DNA of 64,000 bases from JALZKA01 sp963721645 (GCA_963721645.1 CAVRJK010000002.1:1364001-1428000); one strand, 5' to 3'. Counted from the stretch's first letter, positions 10,470 to 18,873 are shown. Notes: a model not told the origin generated them from the letters alone. Translations and numbers: made by a program.

Positions 10470-11365
10470 AGTGTCTTGGTCCCTGCCTCTATCCGCTCTT
10501 CGAGCCGGGCGCCGTGCCCGGCATTTACCGCTCGCTCCGCGCGCTCGGGCGTGAGCGGAAAACCCCGCCGTTCTGCAAGCTCAAGCAGGTGCTGCTTCTC
10601 CGCGTCATGGGCCGCCCAGCGCAAGAGCGCCCACGCCAACGCCCCGAGCGTAACGAGCCCTCCCTCGACCATCATGATCACGCCCGCGGTGCCCTGGTCG
10701 GCCACCGGCGAGATATTCCAGAAGGCCTGTCCGGCGGCGTACGCGGGATAGAGCGCCACGCCGGACCACATGAGGATGTTCCCGAGGCCTGCTCCGGCGA
10801 GGCGGGCAACGAGCACGTATCCGACCTGCGCTCCACCGCCGAACCACGACGGCACCGGAAGCGGCCCGGCGACCGGCATCCACATCAGGATGCCGAAGGT
10901 GATGAAGGACGCGTGCTGAAGCGCATGGATGGGCTCGCTGGTCACGGTGCCGTCATACAGGGCCGGGATATGCCAGATATATAGGTTGGCGATCCAGAGT
11001 GGCAAGGCGATCATCGGCAGGGTGAGTACCTGCAGCCGGTCGAAGGCCTTGATCGCCATCACGGGCTGAAGGACCGCGCGGGTTAGGCCCAAAACGATGA
11101 GAAGCGCAGCGATATCGCCGATCACGAGGTGCTGAATCATGTGCGCGAGGACCAGCTCGCCACTGATGTGGGCGAGTGGCGACATGAACGCCACCGCGAT
11201 CAGGGCGACCCCCGAGAAGTACGAGACGATCCGCCAGGTGGGCACGGGCCGCCCGTCGCGAGCGAGGTTGGCCGCCCGGATGCCATAGGCCGCTCCGAAC
11301 GCCGTCAATCCCGCGAGCTGAAGCGGCTCGAAGACGCCTGAGGAGACGTGCGCGACGAGGCTCAT
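10466..11365 (-). CDS. ctaG: Cytochrome c oxidase assembly protein, CtaG (caa3 type)
   Basis: 299 residues with about seven membrane helices. The conserved caa3_CtaG signatures are visible: SPLAHISGELVLAHMIQHLV with clustered His, LYIWHIPALYD, and HALQHASFITFGILMW. Bacillus-type CtaG is needed for forming active caa3 oxidase, probably through copper delivery. It starts the minus-strand operon that runs through the spermidine-synthase-like gene to tig and clpP; the start overlaps the region of the divergent BrkB gene. It is about 47 kb from the oxidase-like operon in this window. Confidence 0.9.
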   Translation of the reverse strand: MSLVAHVSSGVFEPLQLAGLTAFGAAYGIRAANLARDGRPVPTWRIVSYFSGVALIAVAFMSPLAHISGELVLAHMIQHLVIGDIAALLIVLGLTRAVLQPVMAIKAFDRLQVLTLPMIALPLWIANLYIWHIPALYDGTVTSEPIHALQHASFITFGILMWMPVAGPLPVPSWFGGGAQVGYVLVARLAGAGLGNILMWSGVALYPAYAAGQAFWNISPVADQGTAGVIMMVEGGLVTLGALAWALLRWAAHDAEKQHLLELAERRGFPLTPERAERAVNAGHGARLEERIEAGTKTL

Positions 11366-11422
11366 TTCACGACTGAGCGTACTGGCGTGAAAGACTCATC
11401 CGGTGCGGCCACCGATGAAGCC

Positions 11423-12340
11423 ATGAGTACTGCAGCGCAGGTGCCCGAGACTCGCGGACTCGAGGGCGATGACGCGATCGCGACCCTCAAAGAAGCAGGT
11501 GTCAAGCGGCTCATGCGCGACTCGTTCGTCCGCTTCCGCCGGGCCGACGCGTTCAGCCACTCGCGGGCCCTGGCCTTCCAACTCGTACTCACCCTCCTCC
11601 CCGCCCTGATCGCGGTAGTCGGCTTCACGCTTGTCTTGGACCAGGAGTCGTTCAGCCGCGTCCTGGAAGCGACCTTCAAGGATCTCGCGCCCGGGCCGGC
11701 CGGCCAGGTGTTGACGCAGACGATCGAGTCGAGCTCGTCGAGCGGAGGCCTGGCGCTCTTTTTGGGCCTCGCGATCGCAACCGTCTCCGGAGCGACTGCG
11801 ATGGGCCAGATCGAGCGCGGGGCGAATCGGATCTACGGAGTAGAGCGAGACAGGCCCAGCGTCGCCAAGTACACCCGGGCGACGCTCCTGGCCCTTTCTG
11901 CGGGCGTGGCGATGGTGGGCGCCCTGATCCTTGTCGTCGCGGGCTCGGAGCTCCGAAGCGCTCTCACCGATAACGGCTGGAGCGACACGCTGGGAACCAT
12001 CTGGTCGATCGCCCGCTGGCCAATCGGTGCGGTCATGGTCGCCGCCGCGGCCGCGCTGCTACTCGAGAAGGCCCCGAACCGCTCCCAGCCTGAGCCATCG
12101 TGGCTTGTGTTCGGCTCAGGCCTCTCGGTCCTGATGTGGTTCGCGTTCACCGGGATCCTCGCCGGCTACCTCGAGATCTCGAAAGACTTCGGTGAGACCT
12201 ATGGCCCACTCGCGGGCTTCATCGGCCTGATGCTCTGGGCCCTTCTGACCGCGTTCGCCCTGTTCGCCGGCATCGCGGTCGCGGCCCAGCTCGAGGCGAT
12301 CCGCGCAGGCGAGCCCGATCCAGACGACGGCTCGAGCTAG
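11423..12340 (+). CDS. YihY/BrkB-family inner membrane protein
   Basis: About 305 residues with six membrane helices and the family signature FSHSRALAFQLVLTLLPALIAVV near the N-terminus, then GATAMGQIERGANRIYGVERDRPS. The cytosolic C-terminus is short and acidic. The family was once called ribonuclease BN but is now viewed as a transporter-like or virulence-associated membrane protein of unknown substrate. Possible starts are GTG 11348 and 11387 and ATG 11423; the last is preferred because it leaves room for a promoter between this gene and divergent ctaG, but no clear ribosome binding site decides it. Confidence 0.85.
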   Translation: MSTAAQVPETRGLEGDDAIATLKEAGVKRLMRDSFVRFRRADAFSHSRALAFQLVLTLLPALIAVVGFTLVLDQESFSRVLEATFKDLAPGPAGQVLTQTIESSSSSGGLALFLGLAIATVSGATAMGQIERGANRIYGVERDRPSVAKYTRATLLALSAGVAMVGALILVVAGSELRSALTDNGWSDTLGTIWSIARWPIGAVMVAAAAALLLEKAPNRSQPEPSWLVFGSGLSVLMWFAFTGILAGYLEISKDFGETYGPLAGFIGLMLWALLTAFALFAGIAVAAQLEAIRAGEPDPDDGSS

Positions 12341-13315
12341 CTAGAGCCAGCTGATTCTCCTGAAGAACATGTAGAGGCTGCCAACAGCCAGGACCATCAG
12401 GACGAGCGCCGCTGGGTATGCCCAGGTCTCCGAGAGCTCGGGCATGTGCTCGAAGTTCATTCCCCAGATCGAGGCCATGAAGGTCGGGACGGTGATGATC
12501 GCCGCCCAGGCAGAGATCTGGCGGACGACCGCGTTCTGCTGGACGCCCAAAAGCGCCAGGTTCGCCTCGAGGATGGATGTCAGGAGCTCGCGCTGGCTCG
12601 ACACCTGCTCATCCACCCTGCGCGCGTGGTCATGGATGTCGCGAAAGTAGCGCTGGAGTTCCTCGTTCACCCCGGGGTGGCCGCCGTACTGGAGGCTCTC
12701 GAGCGGCGCCAGCAGAGGTCTCACCGCGCGGTGGAACTCGATCACCTCGCGCTTCAGGAAGTAGATGCGCTGGGTCGAGTCGCTCCGTCGGCCGAAGATC
12801 TCGTCCTCGACCTCCTCGATGTCGTTGTCGATGCCGGCGACCACGGGCTGGTAGTCGTCCACGACCTTGTCGACGATCGCCCAGACGACCGCACCCGGGC
12901 CCGCCTCGAGCAGATCGCCGTGATCCTCGAGGCGCTTGCGCGCAGGCGCGAGCTCGGATGCCTCTCCGTGGCGGACCGCGATCACGTAGTCGGGCCCGAC
13001 GAAGAGGTGGATTTCGCCGAACTCGACCTCTTCCTTCGCGTCGTCGTAGCGCGCGGTCCGAAGAACGATGAAGAGCGAACCGTCGTAGTCCTCGAGCTTT
13101 GGCCGCTGGTGAGCCGACATCGCGTCTTCAAGCGCAAGCCTGTGGAGACCGAACGCTTCCCCAACCTGCTCGAGCTCCTCGGCGCTCGGCTCCTTGAGGC
13201 CGACCCAGGCAAAGCTGTTGGCGCCGCTGCCGCAGCGCTTGGCCGCTTCGGCGATTTCGATGGGTCCCTCGTGCTGGCGCTGCCCGCTCTCGTAGTGGGC
13301 GCAGTCGACGATCAC
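12341..13315 (-). CDS. corA: CorA-family magnesium/divalent cation transporter
   Basis: 324 residues, the usual length. A large acidic N-terminal cytoplasmic domain (YDGSLFIVLRTARYDD, VDKVVDDYQPVV, ESLQYGG) leads to the long stalk helix and two C-terminal membrane helices. The YGMN-type selectivity motif is present as WGMNF, and the MPEL loop follows. The protein forms a pentameric Mg2+ channel. The start is the GTG at 13315, which overlaps the stop of the upstream HD gene (GTGA); longer upstream readings lie inside that gene. The stop abuts the convergent BrkB gene. Confidence 0.93.
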   Translation of the reverse strand: MIVDCAHYESGQRQHEGPIEIAEAAKRCGSGANSFAWVGLKEPSAEELEQVGEAFGLHRLALEDAMSAHQRPKLEDYDGSLFIVLRTARYDDAKEEVEFGEIHLFVGPDYVIAVRHGEASELAPARKRLEDHGDLLEAGPGAVVWAIVDKVVDDYQPVVAGIDNDIEEVEDEIFGRRSDSTQRIYFLKREVIEFHRAVRPLLAPLESLQYGGHPGVNEELQRYFRDIHDHARRVDEQVSSQRELLTSILEANLALLGVQQNAVVRQISAWAAIITVPTFMASIWGMNFEHMPELSETWAYPAALVLMVLAVGSLYMFFRRISWL

Positions 13316-13905
13316 GTGCTCGTAGCCCGGTCGGCGTCGAACGCATCCAGCTCCATACGCAGCTGGGTGAGAAGGTCGTGGCCCGGATGGATGCGCTCGA
13401 TCATCTCGGCGTCGCCGTGCCAAAGGCGTACGCGCACGTCGATCGGCGCCTTGAATCGGGATGAAGCCGCGTCACCGATGTTCGCGTAGAGCGCTCGCAT
13501 GTCGCGCAGATTCGCGACCTTGTCGGCTGCATAGATCAGGACGACACGCTCCCCCCCGGCCTCGACCTGCTCGCGGTGGTGGTCCTTGCGGCGCTCGTAC
13601 GGCTCGACGTCCTTGTCCTCCGTCATCGACATGACGAGGTCGTGAACCTCGCCGCCGAACGCTTCTTCGATTTCCTCGAGCGTCGTGTCCGTGTCCTCGA
13701 CCGTGTCGTGAAGGAATGCCGCGGCCAATATCTCCTCGTCGGCCTGACCGGTTGCGTCGAGCAGCCGAGCCAAATCGATCGGGTGGTTTATGTAGGGCGA
13801 GCCGTCGCCCTTTCGCTCCTGGCCCTCGTGGGCTCCGCGGGCGAACTCATACGCCTCCCGGGCAAGACCCGGGCCGGCAAGGAACTCTGGCTTTTGCTCC
13901 TCCAC
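13312..13905 (-). CDS. HD-domain protein, small alarmone hydrolase-like
   Basis: 197 residues. Motifs match the hydrolase half of RelA/SpoT and stand-alone MESH1-type enzymes: AYEFARGAHEGQERKGDGSPYINHP, then LHDTVEDT (the HD pair plus ED) and ADKVANLRDM. These coordinate Mn2+ and remove the 3' pyrophosphate of (p)ppGpp. No synthetase or TGS/ACT domain is present, so the protein would only degrade alarmone. It overlaps corA by GTGA and follows lemA, so it probably belongs to one operon with both. Nucleotide substrate is inferred from family. Confidence 0.85.
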   Translation of the reverse strand: MEEQKPEFLAGPGLAREAYEFARGAHEGQERKGDGSPYINHPIDLARLLDATGQADEEILAAAFLHDTVEDTDTTLEEIEEAFGGEVHDLVMSMTEDKDVEPYERRKDHHREQVEAGGERVVLIYAADKVANLRDMRALYANIGDAASSRFKAPIDVRVRLWHGDAEMIERIHPGHDLLTQLRMELDAFDADRATST

Positions 13906-13935
13906 CGGCCCGTGTGCCGCCGTTCGACGTCGCAG

Positions 13936-14490
13936 CTAGAACGAGACCTGGACGGGCTCGCGCTCTGCGGCGTTCGTGATCTCGAAGAACTCCCGGGCTG
14001 TGAAGCCGCCTGACGAGGCGACCATCGAGTTCGGGAAGATCTGAATCTTCGTGTTGTAGGCCTGGACGTTCGAGTTGTAGATCCGGCGCGAGGCCTGGAT
14101 CTCGTCCTCGAGCTCCGAGAGGTTCCGTGACAGCTGCTGGAAGTTCTCGGTCGCGCGGAGGTCCGGGTACTGCTCGGCCACCGCTCTCAGGTCGGTGAGG
14201 GCCGCGTTCAGGAGGCCTTCGGCCTGGCTCGCCTGGGCAGGCCCCGTCGCCTGCATGGCGTTCGCGCGTGCCTGCGTCACCTTCTCGAAGGTCTCGCGCT
14301 CGTGCGTCGCGTACCCCTTGACGGTCTCGACCAGGTTCGGGACCAGGTCGTGACGCCGCTTCAGTTGGACATCGATGCCGGACCAGGACTCGTCAACGCG
14401 GTTCCGCGAACCGATCATCGAGTTCCGGATCAGGACGTAAATCAGGCCGAGTACCAGGACCAGGCCGACCACGATCAGGACAACAGTCAT
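13936..14490 (-). CDS. LemA family protein
   Basis: 184 residues. One N-terminal membrane helix (VVLIVVGLVLVLGLIYVLI), then the LemA signature with NRVDESWSGIDVQLKRRHDLVPNLV-type sequence (residues about 34-57), long coiled helices and the conserved end NSMVASSGGFTAREFFEITNAAEREPVQVSF. LemA proteins are membrane-anchored helical bundles of unclear function, often next to TPM/Htpx-type genes; neither is found here. It lies between an HTH regulator gene and the alarmone-hydrolase-like gene, all on the same strand with short gaps. Confidence 0.93.
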   Translation of the reverse strand: MTVVLIVVGLVLVLGLIYVLIRNSMIGSRNRVDESWSGIDVQLKRRHDLVPNLVETVKGYATHERETFEKVTQARANAMQATGPAQASQAEGLLNAALTDLRAVAEQYPDLRATENFQQLSRNLSELEDEIQASRRIYNSNVQAYNTKIQIFPNSMVASSGGFTAREFFEITNAAEREPVQVSF

Positions 14491-14533
14491 TCCCCAAATT
14501 CTCCTTGTCTAGTTAGAACCGCTCGATTATCCA

Positions 14534-15019
14534 TCAGTTGGCGGTCGGCAGGTGTCCGAGTCTTTCGAGAGCCGACTCTACGAGACCGGTGGCGAGCTCG
14601 TTGACCTCCGTCGCGTCCAGCCTGCCGAGCTCGTACGCGAGAGCGACGGCGTCGTTTCGAGCCGCAGCTGCCTCGATGGTCCGGGCGTACTCGCCCGCCG
14701 GCGGGCTGTCGGCCGCAGGACGTCTGAGCTCTGCGAGCTCAGAGCGCATGGCGGTGAGCGAGCCTGGCCCGAAGCCGGGAGAAGGCACGGCCGCGCCGAG
14801 CTCGAGGCCCGCCATCGGCGACGGCATCGGGGCGCGCGGCGGCTGGCCCGATGGCGTGTAGTCGCGGGGCAGAACGCCGCGTTCGCGTAGGCGCTCGATC
14901 TGCAGGTAGACAGCGTTTCGCGAAACGCCGAGGTCCGTGGCGATCTTCTTGACAGGCATGTCCTGCTCGAGACGCTCGAGGATCTCGTGCTGGCGCTTGG
15001 TGAGGGTTTCGTCAATCAT
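14534..15019 (-). CDS. Helix-turn-helix DNA-binding protein
   Basis: 161 residues. The N-terminal 45 residues are a sigma-70 region 4/LuxR-like HTH: LTKRQHEILERLEQDMPVKK followed by IATDLGVSRNAVYLQIERLRERGVLP. A proline-rich linker (about 55-80) and a C-terminal helical region (AELRR...ALAYELGRLDATEVNELATGLVESALERLG) that may dimerise or bind a ligand follow. No named family recognised. The promoter immediately upstream contains inverted TTGACAG/CTGTCAA arms, which suggests self-regulation. It heads a likely operon with lemA, the HD gene and corA. Confidence 0.8.
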   Translation of the reverse strand: MIDETLTKRQHEILERLEQDMPVKKIATDLGVSRNAVYLQIERLRERGVLPRDYTPSGQPPRAPMPSPMAGLELGAAVPSPGFGPGSLTAMRSELAELRRPAADSPPAGEYARTIEAAAARNDAVALAYELGRLDATEVNELATGLVESALERLGHLPTAN

Positions 15020-15055
15020 GCTTGACAGGCTACTTGGCTGTCAACTTGTTGTCAA
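15020..15055 (-). promoter_or_regulatory. Promoter of the HTH gene, apparently leaderless, with operator-like palindrome
   Basis: On the minus strand TTGACA (15055-15050), a 17-base spacer and TAGCCT (15032-15027) match the sigma-70 consensus. The ATG at 15019 begins only seven bases after the -10 box, so the transcript would start at or next to the start codon. Inverted arms TTGACAG (15022-15028) and CTGTCAA (15038-15044) flank nine bases and cover the -10 region, as expected of an autoregulatory operator. Confidence 0.6.
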
Positions 15056-15083
15056 GCATCCTCAGGCACGGAACTGCCAAGCA

Positions 15084-15142
15084 GGGGTCAGACCCGGGGT
15101 CAGACCCCTTGCCAAGCGGGGTCAGACCCGGGGTCAGACCCC
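15084..15142. repeat. Four-copy GGGGTCAGACCC(C) palindrome array
   Basis: GGGGTCAGACCC occurs at 15084-15095, 15096-15108 (with a fourth C), 15118-15129 and 15130-15142. The array is two tandem copies of a unit of about 34 bases that starts GCCAAGC. Each core is a near-perfect palindrome. Related copies lie at 41737-41787 and 51888-51943. It fills the gap between the HTH promoter and the end of ogt, so it could also act as a transcription-blocking structure. Confidence 0.8.
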
Positions 15143-15171
15143 TTGAGGTTGTCCGAGGGTTGACACGCACC

Positions 15172-15786
15172 TCAGAGGGAGCCCTCGAGATGAAGAAGCC
15201 AGCGCTTGAGATCCCGGCCGCCGCCGTAGTTGCCCGGGTCCTTGCCCGCCCTGACGATGCGATGGCACGGGACGACGATCGGCAGCGGGTTCGCCCCGAG
15301 CGCCGTTCCGGCGGCACGGTGGGCCCGTGGACTGCCGGCGGTCCGAGCGACCTCGCCGTAGGTCATCGTGTCGCCGTAGGACAGTCTGGCCGTCGCGTCC
15401 AACACCTTGCGGTAAAAGCCGCCCGGCACCAGCGTCCAGTCCAGTTGGAGATCGAAGTCCTGGCGGTCGCCCTCGAAGAACTCTGTCAGCTCGCGCCGGG
15501 CCAGATCGAGTTTGCCTGGCGCCTCGACCACGCGTGGCGAGATCTGCGCTGCGAGGCGCTCGACGAAGTCGTCGATGGGAAGGTTGGGAAGTCCCACGGA
15601 AACGATTCCCCGCGGTGTCGCCGCGATCGACGTCCTCCCAACCGGTGTGTCAAGGGTCGCGTAGGTGACCTCGGCATCGCCGCTCGCGGCGGCGGCCTCG
15701 GCGAAGCGGCGCGCCAGATCGGCCGAGCGCCCGGCGGCGTCCCCCCCGCTCCGGAGTTGAGCCTCGATCGCGTCCATCCCGTTCAT
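15172..15786 (-). CDS. ogt: Methylated-DNA--protein-cysteine methyltransferase (Ogt-like)
   Basis: 204 residues. The C-terminal domain has the active-site motif VVPCHRIV with the methyl-accepting cysteine, the helix-turn-helix with YGEVARTAGSPRAHRAAGTAL, and the NYGGG turn. It transfers alkyl groups from O6-alkylguanine in DNA to itself. An N-terminal part of about 40 residues (MNGMDAIEAQLR..., charged and helical) precedes the normal Ogt N-domain and has no obvious counterpart. The start codon overlaps the stop of the ECF sigma factor gene (ATGA), which puts this repair protein where an anti-sigma factor gene usually sits. Confidence 0.93.
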   Translation of the reverse strand: MNGMDAIEAQLRSGGDAAGRSADLARRFAEAAAASGDAEVTYATLDTPVGRTSIAATPRGIVSVGLPNLPIDDFVERLAAQISPRVVEAPGKLDLARRELTEFFEGDRQDFDLQLDWTLVPGGFYRKVLDATARLSYGDTMTYGEVARTAGSPRAHRAAGTALGANPLPIVVPCHRIVRAGKDPGNYGGGRDLKRWLLHLEGSL

Positions 15787-16271
15787 CGCTCCTCCTTGCT
15801 GACTTGTTGGCGCAGCTTTTTCAGACCCTCGTGGACATTTCTTCGCGCGGCCTCTTCCGTCGTTTCCATCGCTCCCGCGATCTCGCGATATCGCAGATCG
15901 GCGGCGAACCTGAGGCCGACCGCCTCACGCTGGCGCTCGGGCAACCCGGCGACCGCCGCCCAGAGCTCGGGGTCCGGCTCGGCCGGAGCGGGCGCTGCGA
16001 CGTCCGGAAGATCGTCGCCCTTCGGCACCGCGCGCCGCCCCTTTGCGCGGTGGTGATCGATCGCCTTGTTGCGGGCGATCGTCATCACCCAGGCACGGGG
16101 GTTCTGGTTCTGTCCATCGAGCGCTTCGTAATTCTTGAGGGCAGCCATGAACGTCTCCTGAAAGCAATCGTCGGCGTCGGAGGGCCCCACCATGGCCCGC
16201 AGAAACGCGAGCACCGCGGTCCGGTGCTCGTCGAGGAAGGCCTGGAACGGTCGCCGCGACATCTGGGTCAT
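15783..16271 (-). CDS. ECF-type RNA polymerase sigma factor
   Basis: 162 residues from the ATG at 16271; longer upstream readings are compositionally unlike a sigma factor. Region 2 is visible (AFLDEHRTAVLAFLRAMVG, DADDCFQETFMAAL, and PRAWVMTIARNKAIDHHR) and region 4 has LPERQREAVGLRFAADLRYREIAGAM with TTEEAARRNVHEGLKKLR. No anti-sigma factor gene is adjacent. Instead the gene overlaps ogt by four bases. A small exported protein gene is divergent 66 bases away. Confidence 0.93.
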   Translation of the reverse strand: MTQMSRRPFQAFLDEHRTAVLAFLRAMVGPSDADDCFQETFMAALKNYEALDGQNQNPRAWVMTIARNKAIDHHRAKGRRAVPKGDDLPDVAAPAPAEPDPELWAAVAGLPERQREAVGLRFAADLRYREIAGAMETTEEAARRNVHEGLKKLRQQVSKEER

Positions 16272-16282
16272 CTTCGTATCTT

Positions 16283-16307
16283 GAAACGATGACGGCGCAC
16301 GAAACGT
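16283..16307 (+). promoter_or_regulatory. Possible ECF-sigma-type promoter
   Basis: GAAAC (16283-16287), 17 bases, CGT (16305-16307) resembles the GGAAC-N16/17-CGT pattern seen for many ECF sigma factors. It points toward the exported-protein gene at 16338, giving a leader of about 25 bases. It lies in the gap just upstream of the sigma gene on the other strand. Short degenerate motif, so evidence is weak. Confidence 0.3.
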
Positions 16308-16337
16308 GAGATCAAGTCCCAACGAGTGGAGGCGGAA

Positions 16338-16796
16338 ATGACAAAGCGAACATTTATAGGCGGGGGAATGGCAGCGATGGTTGCCGCGGCAGGGTTCGGA
16401 GGCATTGCAATCGCGGGCGGTGACGCGGACGAGCGCGAGGCTGGGCCGAGAATCGTCGCCGAGCCGATGACGGCGACCAAGGCAGGGCCCGTCACGCGGG
16501 CAGGAGGCGGCGCGAAGATCCAAACCTTCTACCTCCAGAGCGCCGTCGTTCCACCCGACACGATGGGCTCGGTCGTCGGGCCGAAGTGCCCGAAGGGCGC
16601 CGGCAACGCAATCGGCGGAGGGGCAGCCACCGACGAGGGGATCGTCGTCAGCTACCTCTCTCAGATCCGGCCGTCATCGAACGGTAAGACCTCCGGGCGC
16701 GTCTACTGGGTGGGCGTCGACGACAACGCAGGTGCCCCGGGTGCCGGTGCGTTCATCGAGGTTCACTGCGCGAAGGGCATCAGCGTCAAGAAGTAA
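16338..16796 (+). CDS. Exported protein of unknown function
   Basis: 152 residues. The ATG at 16338 has GGAGG a few bases upstream; the GTG at 16326 lies before that site and is unlikely. The protein starts with a signal peptide (MTKRTFIGGGMAAMVAAAG...), then an Ala/Gly/Thr-rich linker and a compact domain with two cysteines (GPKCPKG and VHCAKG) and YWVGVDDN. No family recognised. Its promoter region is shared with the divergent ECF sigma gene, so it is a candidate target of that sigma factor. It ends three bases from the convergent phosphatase-like gene. Confidence 0.72.
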   Translation: MTKRTFIGGGMAAMVAAAGFGGIAIAGGDADEREAGPRIVAEPMTATKAGPVTRAGGGAKIQTFYLQSAVVPPDTMGSVVGPKCPKGAGNAIGGGAATDEGIVVSYLSQIRPSSNGKTSGRVYWVGVDDNAGAPGAGAFIEVHCAKGISVKK

Positions 16797-16799
16797 CGA

Positions 16800-18462
16800 T
16801 CAGACGAGCTCGACCTGGGGCGTCCCAGCCTGGACCTCGAATGCCTGGAGCGTTTCGATGTCGGCCTGGGGCGCCTCAGTTGTCGTAGGCGAGCGGAACT
16901 CAACCTCGAGTTTGTTTCCGGTGGCCTTGACGATTCCGTAGCCGCGACGCTCGGTGTTCGAGTAGGCGAAGTGCGGGTTGTTTGCCTGGAGCAGCCCTCC
17001 GTCGGCGATGATCACCTGAATCTCGGTGGGAATCGGGACACCCGTGGTCGCGTTGATCGTCTCGGGGATGCCCAGCGAGGTCATCGAACCGGCGACGAAC
17101 TCCGTGGCGAGGGAGGCCGGAACGGCCCCCGCCGTCTGACGCCCTGACTCCGATACGTCCCCGGCAAAGAAAGTGTGGATATCTCCTGTGAGGAACGAGA
17201 CGTTCTGAATCTCGTGCCGGGCGATATGAGCCATGACCTCGTCCCTGTCCGCGCCGTAGCCGTCCCACTGGTCCACGTTGATCGGCTGGGTGGCCGGGAC
17301 ATCGAACGCCATGATCATGGCCTGGTTTCCGACCAGCTTCCAGGTCGCCTTCGACGAGCGCAAACGGCGCTTCAGCCACTTCATCTGTTCGTCGCCCAGC
17401 AACGTGCGCTCAGGGTCGTTTCGCTCGGCGTCCGTGCACGGAGGGGTTGGTGGGATCGTGTCTCCACACGGCTGTCCGTCGCGGTACTGGCGCTGATCCA
17501 GGAGCAGGACCTCCGCGGTGTGGCCGAGCTTGATCGAGCGATAGATGCGAAACCGGTTGCCCTTGCGCCGGTGGCCGGCCGCGGCGAACGGCATGTGTTC
17601 GAAGTAGGCGCGGTAGCCGTTCTTGCGGCGCTTCAGAAAGTCGACGCGAGGGTCGAGCGTTGCCGCGCCCGGCTGGTCGCCGGCGTAGTTGTCCTCAATC
17701 TCGTGGTCGTCCCAGATGGCCGCGAACGGGTACTTGGCCCTGAGCTTTCGCAAGTTCTTGTCTGAGTGATAGAGCGCGTACTTATCGCGGTACTCCGCGA
17801 GGGTCTGGACTTCGCCATCGCGGTTTGCGCCAGTCTTGTCCTCGCGCTGCTCCGCATAGAACTTGCGCTCGTAGATGTAGTCGCCAAGGCAGACGACCAG
17901 GTCGAGGTCATCCTCGGCAAGGAGCCCGGCGTGGCCCGTGTAAAACCCGGCGACATAGTCCTGGCACGAGTAGATCCCGATCTTGATCGGCGCCTTGGAG
18001 CCGGGTGGCGGCAGCGTCTTGAACTGTCCTACCTCTGAGCTTTCTGCCATTCGCCTCGAAGCGATAGAAGTAGCGCTCGTGTGGGTCGAGGCCGTGAACC
18101 CGCGTCTTGAAGGCGTGACCGAATCGCTTTCTCGAACGGACCTTCCGCCGCTCGACCACCCGGTCGAACCCTCGATCTCTCGCGACCTCGAGGATGACGT
18201 CGCCCCCGAGATCGACCTCGGAGAGCTTTGACCAGAGGGTCATCGCACGATGACTCGGCTGGCCCGACGCGACGCCTTGGACGAACTTTCCGCCCCTGAC
18301 CGGTCGTGCGGACGCCTTGCCCGCCGCCGTCGCAAGGCCGCTCGAAGGCAACTGGGCCACCGCCATGCCCGCTGCGACGCCCGCGGCGCCGCGCAAGAAC
18401 TCCCGCCTGTCGATTCCCTCCGACACTTCTGATGAGTATCGCTGTTCAAGCGGCAAGTACAT
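16800..18462 (-). pseudogene. phoD: PhoD-type alkaline phosphatase, split by one frameshift
   Basis: The N-terminal part starts at 18462 with a Tat signal (DRREFLRGAAGVAAG) and the PhoD N-domain (FVQGVASGQPSHRAMTLWSK); the catalytic part continues in another frame from about 18037 to 16800 with IGIYSCQDY, VVCLGDYIYE, WDDHEIEDNY and LTGDIHTFF, the metal-site motifs of the PhoD phosphodiesterase/phosphatase family. Removing one base near 18037-18042 joins ...FEANGRK to SEVGQFKTLPP, exactly where PhoD proteins read G-x-F-x-T. Either a recent pseudogene or a sequencing indel; both halves look fully constrained. The product would act outside the membrane on phosphodiesters. Confidence 0.85.
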
Positions 18463-18549
18463 GAAGGTTCGGTTACGCCGGATCTCCCTGCCGATGACCC
18501 CGTTGTCCGAGATACGCCTGACCCGCCAACTTTTGCGAGACTCCGCACG

Positions 18550-18873
18550 GTGGACGACGGATCGACCCTCAGCCTCTTTTCTGAGGACTCGCTTCTCTCG
18601 ATCGGATCGAAAGGCTCCCTGCTCTCAATCGGCTCGGTCGGCTCGGTGCTATCGATCGGCTCGGTCGGCTCAGCGGCGTCGGCGCTGTCGGTCGCCTCGG
18701 CAGCGTCCTTCGGATCGGCGATGTCGGCGGCATCGTTCGGATCGGTGATGTCGGCCGGAAAGAGGGGCGCCGTCCTTGATGAGGAGAGCCCGCGTGCCGG
18801 CCTTCTTGCCGCAGGGGCGCTGATCGCCGCAAGCGTCATCGCCGGGGTAGCGATGCAGAAGGCGGGACGGTGA
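18550..18873 (+). CDS. Ser-x-x repeat protein with C-terminal membrane helix
   Basis: 107 residues. From residue 5 to residue 68 every third residue is serine, 22 in a row (for example SLLSIGSKGSLLSIGSVG), with small or hydrophobic residues between. After a short basic/acidic stretch (GKRGAVLDEESPR) comes one hydrophobic segment of about 20 residues near the C-terminus (AGLLAAGALIAASVIAGVAM). The strict three-residue period suggests a polyproline-II-like or other threefold helix, held to the membrane by its tail. The opposite strand is also open here, but it overlaps the phosphatase N-terminus and has no domain. GTG start; function unknown. Confidence 0.68.
   Translation: MDDGSTLSLFSEDSLLSIGSKGSLLSIGSVGSVLSIGSVGSAASALSVASAASFGSAMSAASFGSVMSAGKRGAVLDEESPRAGLLAAGALIAASVIAGVAMQKAGR

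Noticed and set aside
15084..15142. Possible CRISPR array
   Set aside because: The repeats are 12-13-base palindromes with no unique 30-40-base spacers and no cas genes nearby.
18240..18839. Long open frame on the minus strand rich in Asp/Ala/Pro/Glu repeats
   Set aside because: It is the complement of the serine-repeat gene, overlaps the phosphatase signal peptide in another frame and has no membrane helix or domain; the plus-strand reading is more protein-like.
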